DNA from: Peromyscus leucopus
Taxonomy: Eukaryota > Chordata > Mammalia > Rodentia > Cricetidae
Length of the DNA: 64,000 nt
Direction of reading: 5' to 3'
NCBI RefSeq assembly: GCF_004664715.2
Contig: NC_051071.1
Location: forward strand, 35,551,030-35,615,029
Shown: in pieces, positions 1 to 12,498 of the stretch
Layout: each line of letters opens with the position of its first letter
Numbering within the stretch: position 1 is the first letter of the stretch
The notes under the pieces: generated by a model
Seen by the model: the letters and a program-made list of their open reading frames with translations, nothing else
Database searches by the model: none
Told to the model about the DNA's origin: nothing
Translations under genes and position numbers: made by a program

Positions 1-40
1 AGCTTTATGTCCCTGGCTTGGTGTGACCCACAGTTGCTCT

Positions 41-90
41 TTGTTCATACATGTATATATGATGTATGAACAAGACTCAAAATATGTGTT
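41..90. repeat. 12-bp hairpin merging into one arm of a distant 22-bp inverted repeat
   Basis: Bases 41-52 and 62-73 are exact reverse complements with a 9-base loop, giving a 12-bp hairpin (left arm TTGTTCATACAT). The right arm runs into bases 69-90, which are the exact reverse complement of 535-556. Seen directly. The two 22-bp arms could be terminal inverted repeats of a small old DNA transposon into which the B2 at 214-386 later inserted, but I see no matching target-site duplication. I do not recognise the family. Confidence 0.5.
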
Positions 91-197
91 GAATAAATGG
101 GATATGAAATCATTCAAGTGTTGTATTAGAGTAGAATAAAAAAGAATGTTATTCAAAGAAGTAGAGGCAGAGAATGATTCACATCCTCTTTTTATTA

Positions 198-402
<205 letters not shown>

Positions 403-999
403 ATTTTGTATATTTTAGTAAAGCTTTTATAATTTATTGGCTAACATCTTCTGACCAGAACTGAATTACATTCCTCCTCCCCCCTTATTTTTACTATAGT
501 ATAACACTTTAGTGCTTGGATAACCTATGCATTGAACACATATTTTGAGTCTTGTTTCTTACTCAGTAATTACTGGCATTATATGCTAAGCTCCATTATT
601 ACAAATATTTAAAGAATACATTTTGAATGTCATTGACAATGTAGTTTATTTTAAGATATACATAATTCTAGAAAAGGCTGAAAATATTCTCTATCTTTGA
701 CTGTTATTACCTTTCACCTTATCTGGAAAAAAAATACACACACACCTAATTCTTTTAGTTGTGCCAGAATCCAGAATCGTGAGCCATCTCAAAAATAAGA
801 AAAGTTTTATTTCAAATAAAAATAATCTTAAGTTGCCATAGCATTTGGTATATGTTAACTTATTACACAGAAAAACTCAGACCTAATTAGCTATAGGAAA
901 GTCTGCATCATTTGTTTAAAGGGACTTTAGGATTGATTCTAAGAGAACTCAACTCACTTAGAAGGAAGTACAGGATGCACACATATGTTTAAAATGGTC
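403..999. other. AT-rich stretch without recognised features
   Basis: Apart from the inverted-repeat arm at 535-556 and a short A-rich/CA patch at 727-746, I see no gene, no repeat I can name, and no long open frame. Confidence 0.5.
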
Positions 1000-1390
1000 T
1001 TGATGCAAGACATTGTGCATGTAAGTTCACAGTGGCTGCAGCTGCATGCACAAGATCTGCACAAGTTAAAGCCAGCCAAAATTCCAGCACAAATAGGGTG
1101 GGAGCTCCTGACATCCCAGCTATACCTGAAGAGATATTAGCAGCCAATGGCTTCTAGAGGAGATTCTGTTTTCTTCAGTAATATGACCCTTGCTTGAGTA
1201 GATGGATCTACACCAAAATTTCTGCACACACTGAACTGACTTGCATTTTAAAACTGAGTACAGAATTGAGAGGGAAAAGTAGTCTTAGGGATAGGGCATG
1301 GATGGGATTAGAAGGAATTGGAAGTAGACTTGGTCAAAACACATTACATGTATGTTTGAGATTTTGAAATAAAAAGTAAAATTAAATAAC
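1000..1390 (+). mobile_element. L1 (Lx-type) 3' UTR end, sense
   Basis: The block ATGCACAAGATCTGCACAAG, 'AAAGCCAGCCAAAATTCCAGC', 'GGGAGCTCCTGACATCCCAG' and 'TATTAGCAGCCAATGGCTTC' follows the order seen in 3' UTRs of older rodent L1s (Lx). It ends with a 'GGTCAAAACACATTACATGTATG' type terminus and an A-rich tail near 1365-1385. No ORF2 sequence precedes it, so this is a 5'-truncated fragment. The family follows from remembered consensus; the subfamily is uncertain. Confidence 0.7.
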
Positions 1391-2737
1391 ATATCTTCAT
1401 GAATTTTATAATTAAATACTCAAATGAAACTTTCAAATTATATATGTGGTAGGTAAGGTCTCTTTAACTGAAGCACTGTGTATAATCACCAAATTCACAA
1501 TACCATAGGGATAACATTTATTATCATAAAGAGTCCTATAGTATTTGAAATCTGAGGTTAAACATTTACTACAAGGTTTATTAGGAGACTATGAATCTCA
1601 AGAGAATCCATTGCTTGAGAAAAGTGAATTTATTATCAAGGGCATAAAAAGAATCAGTCATCTGAATGTTTAATACACTCTGTTAAAAGCTTTTAAAAAA
1701 CTGCTCACCTCATTTGCTGCCATTCCAAAGTCCACAATTCGAAACATGTCTAAGTGCTAAACTACACTCTTTTTATGGCTTTGACAGAAGTAAATAATTC
1801 ACATGTAGTCACTATGAAAAAAAAAAAACCAGCAAAGAATAACCCAAGCCACACACTGTTTTTTTCTACATTCTGGGCTAAGAAGGGATTCTAATCCATT
1901 CTCACGCAAAGGGATTGCCTCTAGGTGTGTATCATGCGTTACAAACTAAGCATTTTAAATCACAGATCATAAGTATCACATATGAGATATGCTATGATTT
2001 CTCAAAGCATCAGAGAAGAAACAATAATACTGGACAGCTTACCATTGCTATATTAGTTGGCACTTGCTACACACCATTTTAAAAAGAAAATGACTACCTC
2101 AAAGCATCATCCTACTAAGAGATCATTGTGAGCTCTGTGGTGAAAACTAACCCTAACCATCTGCATATCTAAAATAGTTATTGACTAATGTATGTCAATA
2201 AGGGATGATATTTGGAGATCATTTGCTCCACTCCTAATCTATATATGTAATTGTCATAGATAAATAGAAGTTCATACTTGCAGCAATGAAAGAATAGGAC
2301 AGAACATTTTTCTTTCTTAAAAAGCACCATTTCATCAGCAAAGGAACAGACTGCTAAGGTCAGAGGGGTGCTGGAGCTAGACAGTATTTGTGAAGCGAGG
2401 GAACAGATTTTAGTGTAAAAGAAGTCCTGTTGGCCAAGCAATGGAAGCATAAGGAAATTATTCTGATGAATATGAAACACACTGAGTATTATTTACATCT
2501 CGTCATAAAATAACATAATAGGCTTTCATTTTACTACATGTCGCTTTGGGACGTATATTTTCCCTGACAAATAACAAATGAGAAATCAAGTTAGATTCAG
2601 GCAAACCCTTTGGATAACATAAGGTCCAGGGGCCACCCAAGCTGTGAGCTTGCCATTGAATTGATGTTGCTAGTGAATAAATAAAAATCTAAAATTGACA
2701 GGAACAAAAACTACAGCTAATGCCAAGCTTCTTATAC
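1391..2737. other. AT-rich stretch without recognised features
   Basis: No named repeat, RNA gene or convincing exon seen. A 100-codon minus-strand open frame at 2178-2480 has no recognisable domain and ordinary intergenic composition; I do not call it a gene. Confidence 0.45.
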
Positions 2738-2740
2738 TTC

Positions 2741-2778
2741 TTTTTTTTTTTTTTTTGCTTTTTTCTTCTGAATTTCTG

Positions 2779-2825
<47 letters not shown>
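2741..2825 (+). repeat. T-rich run followed by (CA)n microsatellite
   Basis: A T-run at about 2741-2756 is followed by an uninterrupted AC dinucleotide tract at 2781-2825, about 22 units. It is probably length-variable. The short open frames crossing it are translations of the dinucleotide tract. Confidence 0.95.
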
Positions 2826-2830
<5 letters not shown>

Positions 2831-4190
2831 TAGAATTGAGTAAAAGCAGGGGCAATACTCTTAGGAAGCAAAAGTAAGGTCCATTCTTTTACAGTTTATA
2901 TCTACTATCCACATCAGATTTACTTACCACTCTTCTGATTTTTATATTAGCCATGGCAGTCTATCATATTTACTCCACCCTGCATCCACCCTGTACACAG
3001 TGATTTTCCATCATAGGAGAAGTCGTACTTTCTCTGAATTTCCAGAGCCCAGTACAGTGACATTCGACCGACCTAAGACTTTCAACCAAATTTGTTATAT
3101 GTAAAAATGCTTTCAATATATTTAAATTTTTGATTTGGGTTTTTTTCAGATATGAATGCAAATAAACAGAATGCTATAGACTCTTTTTGACATTTGGTGT
3201 GGAAAAAGTATTAAATAAGTAGCAACTGTAAATAGGGGAGACTTTTTAAGAGATCTATCAGCTACAAAGCTGGCCAGGAAACATAAATATCATCAACAGA
3301 GAAAGTCAAGACCCTATTTCAAAAGTTTTAAATCAATTGCATTTTATTTAAAATAAAGATGTAAAGAATCACTTGTAAATTGCACATATTGTAATAATGT
3401 AATTTTGCAGTCTGTTTTCTAAACAATCTAAATTAAAATTGAATTAGATTTCATCTGGAAATACGGAAATAGAATAGTCTGCAGTCAGATAAAATGAGAA
3501 CACGAAGAGAGACCAGTGGTCCAACTCTTGAAGAACTGAGGTGGCTTCTTTGGAGAAACATTGCCACATCATTAGCTTACTACTCTTTCAGAAACCAATA
3601 ATAACAAGCCACAAACAGAGGGCTAACCTTCATTATAAATATGTGTTCTAAATGTTTTGTAAGCTTTTTTTTAATTTGAGAAAAATTCACAAATTTCTTA
3701 TACTTCAAAATGTAACTTTCAAAATTTTGATAATTCATTATGAAAAATTCATCTTCATTCCAAGTCACACTCAGTATATATTTCATTACCAATGTGATTC
3801 CTCTTAGTTTGAACACTCCAGCTCTATACTAACTGAACATCAACAAATTTATAAGTCAAGAAAGCACAGAACAGCAGAAGGTCCTGCCGTTTATAAGATA
3901 CAAATGAAAGAATCAAAGCATCTCCACATCTCTCTAGGAAACTGTGATGTAGGTAGAAGGGGAAATGCATGACTGTTGGGACTTTGGTCTGAAGTCAATG
4001 CTGAATCACTAATGTGTGAGAAGGGAAAATTTTAAATGGTGGTACTAAAGTAAATGCTCACCATGGAATTAGGAAGTCTTGGCTAAAAGAAACAGAAGTG
4101 ACCATGGGTGGTTTGGTGCCTCTTTCTTCTGAAGTCATCAAGGGCCACTGAAGTGTCATACTGAGAAGTCAGGTTTCTCACCTCATAAAT
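2826..4190. other. AT-rich stretch without recognised features
   Basis: No repeat family, RNA gene or open frame of note. The region from 3300 to 3470 is especially A/T-rich. Confidence 0.45.
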
Positions 4191-4197
4191 CCTGACT

Positions 4198-4260
4198 TAA
4201 TATAATTAAATAAAGGGTTAATATAACCAAATAAAGGGTAATATAATTAAATAAATGAGG
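4198..4260 (+). repeat. Minisatellite, about 3 copies of a 20-21 bp unit
   Basis: Unit 1 at 4198-4217 (TAATATAATTAAATAAAGGG) recurs at 4219-4238 with two changes and at 4239-4260 with a diverged end. A single extra T separates units 1 and 2. Seen directly. Confidence 0.9.
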
Positions 4261-4689
4261 TATAGGACAGTGTTTGAAATATCACCTAAAGTACTTGCTT
4301 TGCAAAATGATATTTCCTCCCTGAATCATCTTGCAATTAAGATTAGGCTAAGGTCATTGAGTTTATTGCAATAAGAGGCAGACAGACTTTGCTTCAGCAA
4401 AACTCAAGGCCAAAACTTAGTTTGAATTTCAAACTAAATGCTTAGCGTTGAGCTCTCTGGAAGCAATGTTCGAATAGAGTTTAGCTTGGGAGGAATTTGT
4501 TGGCTCTAGATGAGAGTGAGATGAAGTGGATTCAGTTGGAGGAAGAAGTGGAAGGATTGTGAGGCTCAGTAGGCATGGAGACCCTCAGCACAAGTATGCA
4601 AGGTGAAGCTGATGCTGAAAGCAGTGAGACTACAACTACTTCCTGGTAGAAGAACTAGGCAGTCCATCTTTGTGTCAACACATTAGCTC
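4261..4689. other. Unannotated single-copy-looking stretch
   Basis: Moderate GC from about 4440 to 4680, no named repeat, no convincing exon. Confidence 0.4.
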
Positions 4690-4796
4690 ATTTGTCTACC
4701 TGTTTATGATAGCTATGTGTACCAGGTTGGCCTGGACGTCATGAGGAGCCTCCCACCTCAGTCTTCAAAGAGCTGAAATCACAGGCATGCACATGC
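4690..4796 (-). mobile_element. Old B1/PB1-like SINE, antisense
   Basis: The order 'ACCAGGTTGGCCTGGACGTC', 'CCTCCCACCTCAGTCTTCAA', 'AGCTGAAATCACAGGCATGC' is that of a 7SL-derived monomer read backwards. It is strongly diverged, with no A-tail or TSD visible. It fits an early rodent B1 precursor (PB1/B1F type). The nearest alternative is another 7SL-derived monomer of similar age. Confidence 0.7.
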
Positions 4797-5481
4797 ATGC
4801 TTCGATAATACAGTAGATTTTTATAAAACTTTTATTGCCAAGTTTCTAGTCATGTTTTCAAATAAATAAAGGGACTTAATGGGCCTTTGAATTCTAATAG
4901 TTTATATATCAGTAACACAAGCTTACGGGTAAGAGCTAAATCTAATCTAAAGACCTAAACAGAATGCAGTCTCTATGGAGGAGCTGTTTACTGAAGCACT
5001 TACAGTTTGTTTCAACAATGGTGAAGATAGCTGAGAGAAGAAAACAAAAGGAAACAAAAGATATAAGTGTTGTATTAGTTTGTCAAAAACTTCAAGAAAC
5101 TTTAAAGAAACTTACTTCAGGGATGTTGTTCTGTTTCCTGACTATAGCATGGGGATTCTACAAGAATTTGTCTATCACCAGGACACAGCATAGCAATGCC
5201 TAGTATCAGAACAAGTGTTGGGTCCCAGAGTTTCCTTGCAGGTAGAAGTACACTCAAGCATCTGTAGTAAGAGCAGCTGTATTTTCTATTAAAGAATGGA
5301 CAATCAAAATTTTTGTGAGACATAGTGGCAGGAATCATGTTGAGTACTAGAAAATCACTCACACAATTAGAAGTATGGCCCATTGTCAATTTCAAAAATT
5401 AGAAGAGCAGAACTGATAACTGGCCAGGGACTTTCCCATTCCTCAACGCTTACTGTTGCTTGATCTCTGTTAAAATAGGAG
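4797..5481. other. Unannotated stretch with two short open frames
   Basis: A 79-codon plus-strand frame (4964-5203) and an overlapping 92-codon minus-strand frame (5117-5395) lie here. Neither resembles a protein I know, and the overlap argues they are chance. No named repeat. Confidence 0.4.
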
Positions 5482-5487
5482 ACCATG

Positions 5488-5602
5488 GTTTAAAAAAAAC
5501 AAAAAAACAAAAACAAAAACAAAACAAACAAAGAAAACATAGACCCAGTCATCCTGGACTCAGAGGAAAAACAAAACAAAACAGCAACAACAACAAAAAA
5601 AG
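5488..5602 (+). repeat. A-rich low-complexity tract (CAAAA/CAAA)
   Basis: Irregular A-runs broken by single C occupy 5488-5540 and 5566-5602, separated by about 25 bases of ordinary sequence. Such tracts are often relic retroposon tails; no SINE body is attached here that I can recognise. Confidence 0.8.
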
Positions 5603-5963
5603 ATGTCCAATGATGAAGGATGAATATTCACCATATTGAATACAGGTAGTTCCACAATACCACAAGAGTACACAAACATTGTCAATTCCTCAACCATGTT
5701 TTGAGATAGAATGGAATAAGTATTTGAATAAAAGATTTTAGTAGACCAGTTATATCTCACTACAGGGAAATAAACAAAAAACCAAAAGCATGCGCAGGAG
5801 ATGCAAGTTGATGAACCAAAGTAGTTTTTGTAAATAAAAAAGCATTTTTTCCCCAAATACCACACATCTGAAAAAAAATCTAGCTTGTTATTCTTTGCTT
5901 TGTCACCTTCTGCTGTGTGACAAAATATCTGGGAAAAAAAGCTTGTTCAAAAATTAGTTTCTT

Positions 5964-6056
5964 TGTGAGTTCAAGGCTATCCTGGCCTACAGAGTGAGAT
6001 CCAGGAAAGGCACAAAGCTACACAGAGAAATCCTGTCTCCAAAAACCAAAAAAATA
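5964..6056 (+). mobile_element. B1 SINE, 5'-truncated
   Basis: Starts inside the B1 body (GTGAGTTCAAGGCTATCCTG) and runs through 'CAAAGCTACACAGAGAAATC', 'CTGTCTCCAAAAACC' to a short A-tail. The left half with the Pol III box A is missing. The sequence just left (5906-5945, 'GCTGTGTGACAAAATATCTG') resembles the end of an antisense MaLR LTR, so the B1 may have landed in one; that part is weak. Confidence 0.85.
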
Positions 6057-6348
6057 CAATTAGTTCTAATTTTTTTCAATTAGAATACCAATTATTTAGG
6101 TAATATAGCATGCATTTCTAGGATTACTGTGAGATAGTGGTTCTGGTATGAGTTTTCAACCTTTGGAGGTATTGTCTTTACTTTTGCTCATTTCTTGCCT
6201 TGATAGCTTTTGAACTTACCAAGTTAATGAGTGGGTTTAAATCCAAGGTTTTTCTGTAGAAGTTTCCTAGAACCTCTAAGGAGTTTTAAGTTGTGTTTGT
6301 AACTCTAAAGATAATAGTGTCTTATATTTTTAAAGCATTGTGATACAC

Positions 6349-6822
6349 TGTAGTGATATTGTGCACCTTAACAAACTTATCTGGTGTCAGAGAACAGAAC
6401 AGATGCTAGATAGACATAGAGGCTAGAAAATGGTGGCACACACACACCTTTAATCCTATAATTTAGGAGGCAGTGATCCATCCAGATCTCTGTGAATTCA
6501 AAGCCACACTGGAACCAGCCAGGCATGGTGACACACACCTTTAATCACAGGAAGTGATGCCAGGAAGCAGAAAGGTATTTAAGGCATGAGGAACAGGACC
6601 TAGAGGCTGTTAAGTTTTTAGGATTTTGAGCAGCAGTTCAGCTGAGATCCATTTGGATGAGGACTCAGAGGCTTCTAGTCTGAGGAAACAGCATCAGCTG
6701 AGGAATTAGCAAGATAAGGTTAGCTGTGGCTGGTTCTGTTTCTCTGATCTTTCAGCCTTCACCCCAATGTCTGGCTCCAGGCTTTGTTTTTATTAATAAG
6801 ACCTTTTAAGATTCATGCTACA
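6349..6822 (+). mobile_element. Solo LTR, short family with embedded B1-like modules (copy 1)
   Basis: A TG...CA bounded unit of about 474 bp. It carries B1-like segments (6432-6508 and 6518-6550: 'GTGGCACACACACACCTTTAATC', then 'CCAGGCATGGTGACACACAC'), a middle with 'GATCCATTTGGATGAGGACT', and a 3' end 'TTATTAATAAGACCTTTTAAG' closing at TGCTACA. It aligns along its length with 44538-45015, which has a clear 6-bp TSD and similar length (478 bp). No TSD is visible for this copy, so the 5' limit is inferred from the alignment. No internal retroviral genes flank it. Confidence 0.7.
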
Positions 6823-6830
6823 GTTAATCC

Positions 6831-7040
6831 AGAAGCTGAAGAATTGGCTCTTCAGTTAAGAGGATGTATTACTCTTGTGTAGAACGAGAGTTCTGTTTCT
6901 AGCACCCTCCCTGGTGGCTGACAATCTCCTGTACCCCCAGTGTTAGGGAACCCGACACTCTCTTCTAGACTGCCCAGGGACTTGCACTAATGTGTGCATT
7001 CCAACACACAGAAATAAGCATATACACACACTTCAACAAT
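6831..7040 (+). mobile_element. Diverged B2/B3-type SINE, sense
   Basis: A worn tRNA-derived head ('GGCTCTTCAGTTAAGAGGATG') is followed by 'TAGCACCCTCCCTGGTGGCTGA', 'CCCCAGTGTTAGGGAACCCG' and 'ACACTCTCTTCTAGACTGCC', then a CA-rich tail. This is the order of B2/B3 elements. It begins about 8 bases after the LTR at 6349-6822. Confidence 0.85.
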
Positions 7041-7304
7041 AGCTTTTACTTCTAAAAGAGTTAAGATATACACATAGCAGGGCAGATAAATATTGTTTAA
7101 TTTAAACTATATTCCCCACTCTCTTTCTCTCTCTCATATGTATATGTATGTTACACAACCACATTCACACACACAGATGAGTACTTTGGTACTGATGTTG
7201 AGATGTGTAAAGTAGGTTGTTCCCAGCCACTCATGGTGTTCTCTTTTCTCCAGTCTTATACTAACTGATTTTCCAAAAGTGGGTACAAATTGGCTGATTT
7301 CTTT

Positions 7305-7347
7305 AAAAAACAAAAACAAAAACAAAAACAAACAAACAAACAAAAAA
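7305..7347 (+). repeat. (CAAAA)n/(CAAA)n simple repeat
   Basis: Eight to nine short A-runs separated by single C residues. No SINE body attached upstream that I recognise. Confidence 0.9.
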
Positions 7348-8620
7348 CCCTTGTTGTTTCTACAAAGTATTGTTTACTATTTTATACAGTTGCACTTTCA
7401 TTCTAAATCTTATCTGAAATATTCATCCATTTTATTATATTAGCCTATTTCTTTACATTGTTTTGCAGATTTTTGTTCTACATCTGTACCAAAACGTACT
7501 TGTCTCTTCTCTTAATCATGTGTGTTTAGCTAGGTTCCATATATCATACCTTATGAATGAAATGAAGCCACCTGTTTGGCAAGGTTGTGCTTGCACCTTT
7601 GAGAAAATTTTAAAAAGGCTGGCAATAGTCAAAAACCTTAGTTTCATAGTTTTTCAGTCATGGTTTGTGAAGATGGCAGTTCATAATAATGCCTAACCTG
7701 CATCCTGACAAAACCATGAGCAAGAAGTACCATACAAGGCTGTTTCCAGATTTCTATTCCTCAGGAAACAGTGATGTAACAAATGTTGACAGCTTCCAGT
7801 ATTTGATTTTACTATAAATTACATAGAGATAGATGGTTACTTTGGTAAATAACAATTATTTAAAATGAGTTTCACACATTATGGGTCTTTGTAATTTCTC
7901 TGATTTTTTGTTTTGAGAAAGCTTCCAATAATCTGTGACGTTGTCATGTTTTCTCCTGGTTTCTTTTGATGAAAACTGTATTAACCCTTGCAATTTCTAT
8001 AAATTCAATAACTTCATGTTTTTTGTTGTATTTGAGCACTGCCTGACTTTATGAATTTGCATATGTGAGTCACTGCCACACTATCTTAATCATTGCAACC
8101 AGTATTTTAAAAATCATCTTCAAATTTGGGAGATTTTTAAAGATTAAGATTATTTTAAATCTTACTTGTCTTTTGGATATCTTTATTAGCATGTGGATAC
8201 ACACTCAGAAACTTAATAATCTGCTTGGACCTTGATTTCTAATCTATTTTATCTATGGGTCATTTTGGAAGAAAAGTAAATTGTAACATTATGTGTCCTC
8301 TAATATATCATTATATATTTTTCCAATTATTTGTATATTTAAATTTCTCACAATTTTTTTAATTTTTAGAATGTATTCTACACATTTTGTTACATTAACT
8401 ACTATATATTTTATGCTATTGGTCTCATTAAATGATATTTTCTATAAATTTTATGTTAGTATAGGTTAATATAGAGAAACTATGTAAGTTTTGATCACAG
8501 TGTTAGTATCAAATCTCTATTTACATATTGCAATAATATATATTCTTATTTATTTTTACCTTATTTTTCAATCAAATTTTATTTTTCTTTTAGGTTTCCC
8601 TTAGTATCTCTTCATATTTT
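7348..8620. other. AT-rich stretch, possibly old L1 in part
   Basis: T-rich plus strand with phrases such as 'TTTGGATATCTTTATTAGC' that would fit a decayed antisense L1, but no segment is good enough to call. The 77-codon frame at 7463-7696 is unremarkable. Confidence 0.35.
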
Positions 8621-8965
8621 TATTACTACTTTGATTAAAAAAATAAAGACATTACACAACAAGAATATTTTGCCTGACTTCCATGAGAAAGAAACTTTCA
8701 ATTTTTCTCATTGTATAATATTCTGTCAGCATTCCAATATTATTCCATTGTCTTCTGGCGTTAATAATTCTTTGCAAAAGTCTTCTGTCAGTGTGCTTGT
8801 CATTGCCCTGTAAATATCCCATCAGTAAACTATTGCTTTTCCTTAGTGGTGTGTACTTTACTAGGATGTATTCACTCACGTATGGAACTTTGAAATACAT
8901 TTGCTTGAAATCTATTGTGGTAACTGAACACCTGAACTTTATGGTTTTTGACTTTCAGGAAATCA
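8620..8965 (-). mobile_element. Old antisense L1/HAL1-like fragment
   Basis: The stretch 'TATTCCATTGTCTTCTGGCG' followed by 'TTTGCAAAAGTCTTCTGTCAG' and 'CATTGCCCTGTAA' resembles the antisense of mammal-wide HAL1/L1M elements. It is heavily diverged. The boundaries are estimates. A translated alignment to HAL1/L1M consensus would decide. Confidence 0.45.
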
Positions 8966-10247
8966 AAGTAATAATAAAATAGAAGGGGCAATCCTTTTCC
9001 CCCAAAGATAAATTTTTTTCACATTTGTATTGCCTAATTACATAATACAAAGCATGTACATACACACATATACATAGGTTTTTACATGTTTGTTTCTGAA
9101 ATTTATGAATTTGTCACACATTATTTCTTTGAGATTCTGAGTCCTATGTCTGAGTTTAGTATTTGCATGTAACCATTTCAACATTAAACTCTCCAAGATA
9201 CCAATTCTAATTTTTTCTAAAAACAAGATCTCTCACTTTTTAATTGGAAGAGTCATCTATCAATTAATCCATGTGAGACTTTTCAGTTTTCTTTGCCTCA
9301 AATTCTATAGACAACATCAAATTCATTCTATTCTGTTTGCTTCTCTGTATCAGCTATCCCCTATGTTAAACATTCCCTCTGTACCCAGTGCTGTCCCTCA
9401 AGACGAAATCACCATCCTTCATAGTTCTTTGGTGCGCTCTTATTCCATTCTGTAATCTCCAGTTTAGGTAGACCATGTGATCCATTACAATGGCATGTGG
9501 ACTGTAGTTAGCAATTAATCAGATGATCCTGTTGATTTTTCTCTTAAAGTAACATCCAATTCCTTTGCAGAGTTTATAAATGTTTATTTATTCATGCTAA
9601 CCTCACTAAATATCACATACTTTCACACTGACATTTTTAAAACAATACCTTTTATTTTTTGATATACCTTGACCAAAGTTGTTCCCCCTCTTAGTACACT
9701 TCTTAATTGTATGCTTTAAAAGATAGACTCTCGTTATGGATGTCAGGTGAAACTCTAACTTCTGATCTCTGCTTTTGGTTTTTGAGTATTGGTCTACAGG
9801 GAATACCAACATGTATCGCCATAAATAATTTAATTGTTGGTTTCTTTACTCTCAACATTCCTCTTTCCCAGCCATTGGATTTTCACAATTTGACAAGTTT
9901 GCACATATGGAGCACCCGTGTTTATCATCACTTTAAGGACGTGTTTAAGAAAGTGTCAGGAGTACAAAGGAACAATTTAAGTTGTGTTTCACTCACCAAG
10001 TCTAATGACATTTGAGCATCCAAAGACAATGGAAATAATAGTTTATCTAAAAATGTACATTTCAAGGAATATTAAACAGGGTTAACAGCATAGATCTGTG
10101 TGACGTCCTTGGCATTACTTTCAGTAATATATAAAAAATAATAAAGAATGAAAGAGTAAGCAATGACAAAAGAGAAGTAAGGAAAATAGGTCAGGTAAGC
10201 ATTTATTCTTGCTGGAACTGCAACAAAGAAAATATGGAGGTATAAAA
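8966..10247. other. Unannotated AT-rich stretch
   Basis: No nameable repeat. The 102-codon frame at 9707-10015 has no recognisable domain. The 9340-9480 part has somewhat higher GC and could be single-copy. Confidence 0.4.
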
Positions 10248-10271
10248 GACCCAATTTATTTTTCTTTCTTT

Positions 10272-10322
<51 letters not shown>

Positions 10323-10477
10323 AGACAGGGTTTCTCTCAGCAGTTTTGGTGCCTGTCCTGGATCTTGCTCTGTAGAACAGGCTGGCCTTGAACTCACAGA
10401 GATCCCCCTGGCTCTGCCTCCTGAATGCAGGGATTAAAGACATGTGCCACCACCACCAAGCGAGACACAATTTCTTT
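10248..10477 (-). mobile_element. B1 SINE, antisense, with 48-base T-run and imperfect TSD
   Basis: A T-run at 10274-10321 (the A-tail read backwards) leads into 'GAGACAGGGTTTCTCTCAGC' and the reverse B1 body, ending at 'ACATGTGCCACCACCACC'. The flanks 10248-10261 (GACCCAATTTATTT) and 10464-10477 (GACACAATTTCTTT) match at 12 of 14 positions and are taken as the target-site duplication. The 132-codon minus-strand frame here is a lysine run made by the tail and is not a gene. Confidence 0.93.
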
Positions 10478-12498
10478 TAAACTGTAAGTATATCTTCTGC
10501 ATCAGAAATCAGAGATAGATGATAGTGCAAACTATGAAGGTTTGAGAAGGTTTAATAAGCATATATAGTTTCAATGTTATTTCCTAGAAATTAATTATAA
10601 ATAACTAGTTATAAAAATGGTCATTTTGTATAAGAATCACTAAATATCAACTTAATGAAGACATTAAAATTATTGTCATCACCAATGAACCAAACCCACT
10701 TCACCAACATAATTTTTTCGTAGTGTGCTAGTATACATGATGCAAATCTGAGATAATAGTAGTTATCAATATATATAAAATTTGAATAATTATAAGGGAG
10801 AACAATCACAGAAAGTCAAATTGAAACAAAATCTATGAAAAAAATATCATCAGAAGATAGATCTCTTGTCTATAAAAACTGTCTGTAAAATATTTTCTCA
10901 GGACAATTATTGAAATGTTACAATGTATTATATAATTTGACAAATCAAAAACAATTTTCTGGTTTTAATCTTTGTTCTGGGAAAATGGTCTCATTTTTAA
11001 AACAGCCATATTATATTATTCAGGAATAAATGCTAATCACATCTATAGATAACCATGAAATGTTGTATATACGCATTTTAGGGTAAATTTGATTTTTTAA
11101 CATTAATACTTTATTTTTAACTCCCTTCAATTTTGTTTTTTAAAATGAATTACACTCACTCCTTCCACTTTGTCTATTACATCTTTATAGATAGTTTTCT
11201 GATAACTCAATGAACATGCATATTCTGAGAAAAATATATGCCTCCATCATGAAACGATTGAAACACCAGAAAAGAAAATCAAATAATATCTACGTTTTGA
11301 AGCCAAACATGTGGCAACCACCTGAAAAAAAATGTCAAAAAATAATCAAAAGTTTCACTGCTACAAGAACTTTAAAACTATTAGTGTTACCTTCTGGCCT
11401 GTAAAAAACAATAAAGTTTGAGAAAATGGTACAGTAAATATTTTGATGGCTTCTCATACAACTTTATAACCTTCCTCTGTTCATAACATCAAAGAAACTG
11501 GGATTTGGACTTTGTGCTGTTTTTAAAATTTTATCAGTTGCAAATGAAATTCAGCTTTTCTACTGAAACCCCTAAGAAGCTAGAATGGAGATTTGTAAAT
11601 AGCATGCACTGACTGCACTGAATTTGGGTGATACAAAGTTGGCAGATGAACATATAGTAAAAAGATTGGGAGTTAACAGACGTGCTCACTGTGGATCAGA
11701 ATGGTATTATTAAATTATTATGGAAAATGTGCTGTAAGGATAAAATTAGATGTTTATCGGAAATCATGGTTCTTTCTTTTGTTAAACGTACCCTACAAGA
11801 CATGGTATAGAATTTATTTAACAAAATGTTAACTACAAAATGTCATAAGCGAAAACATACCTACCGATTGTTGCAGATTCTCACAGTTCTACTTTCAAGC
11901 AATTCTTGGTAAAACACATCCAGTTAAACAGGGAGGAGGGGCTCATGAGGGTTCAGGCTAGAGACCATCTCCCCCAGTGATTTGTGTCTTTCCAAGTAGT
12001 TCATCCTGGATGAAGACAGTATTAGACCCCGTTTCCCGGAGCAAAATTGTTTCTGTGTTCTTACAGTTTAAAAGTATCCTCATTTTCAATCATAAGACTC
12101 AGAAATTTCTATAATAAAATTCATAATTTTAAAGAAAATAGATAAGTCAGAAAACATTTAGAGTGTGGCTTTTTTTTGCTTTAATAAAACATTAAGAGTG
12201 AGGATGTGAAATCACCTTTCAGTCCTTCATATTTATCATATAATTTTTCAAGCCTTTCAGATTTGAAATAAATATAAAACATGTTTCTCAGTGGACTTCT
12301 CGTCCTTAATTTTTAAACCCAGATATTTTTCAAGGAAATTCAATCCTTATGCTCCCCATTCCTTTCTATTCAACTCATCAAAAATTAGTTCATCCTTAGA
12401 TATTTGACATTTGGCATAAATCTTCTTTCTTTTTTTTTTTATTAAACACAGGAAGCTGGACTTGCCAATAGTAAACAAATCAAAATATTCTATTTCAG
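10478..12498. other. Long AT-rich stretch without recognised features
   Basis: No named repeat or RNA gene. A 64-codon frame (11210-11404) is Lys/Lys-Lys rich and unremarkable. Poly(A) signals (AATAAA) occur by composition. Possibly decayed L1 in places. Confidence 0.4.

Noticed and set aside
10072..10470. 132-codon minus-strand frame with a long lysine run
   Set aside because: The lysines are the A-tail of the B1 at 10262-10463; the rest is B1 body and AT-rich flank.
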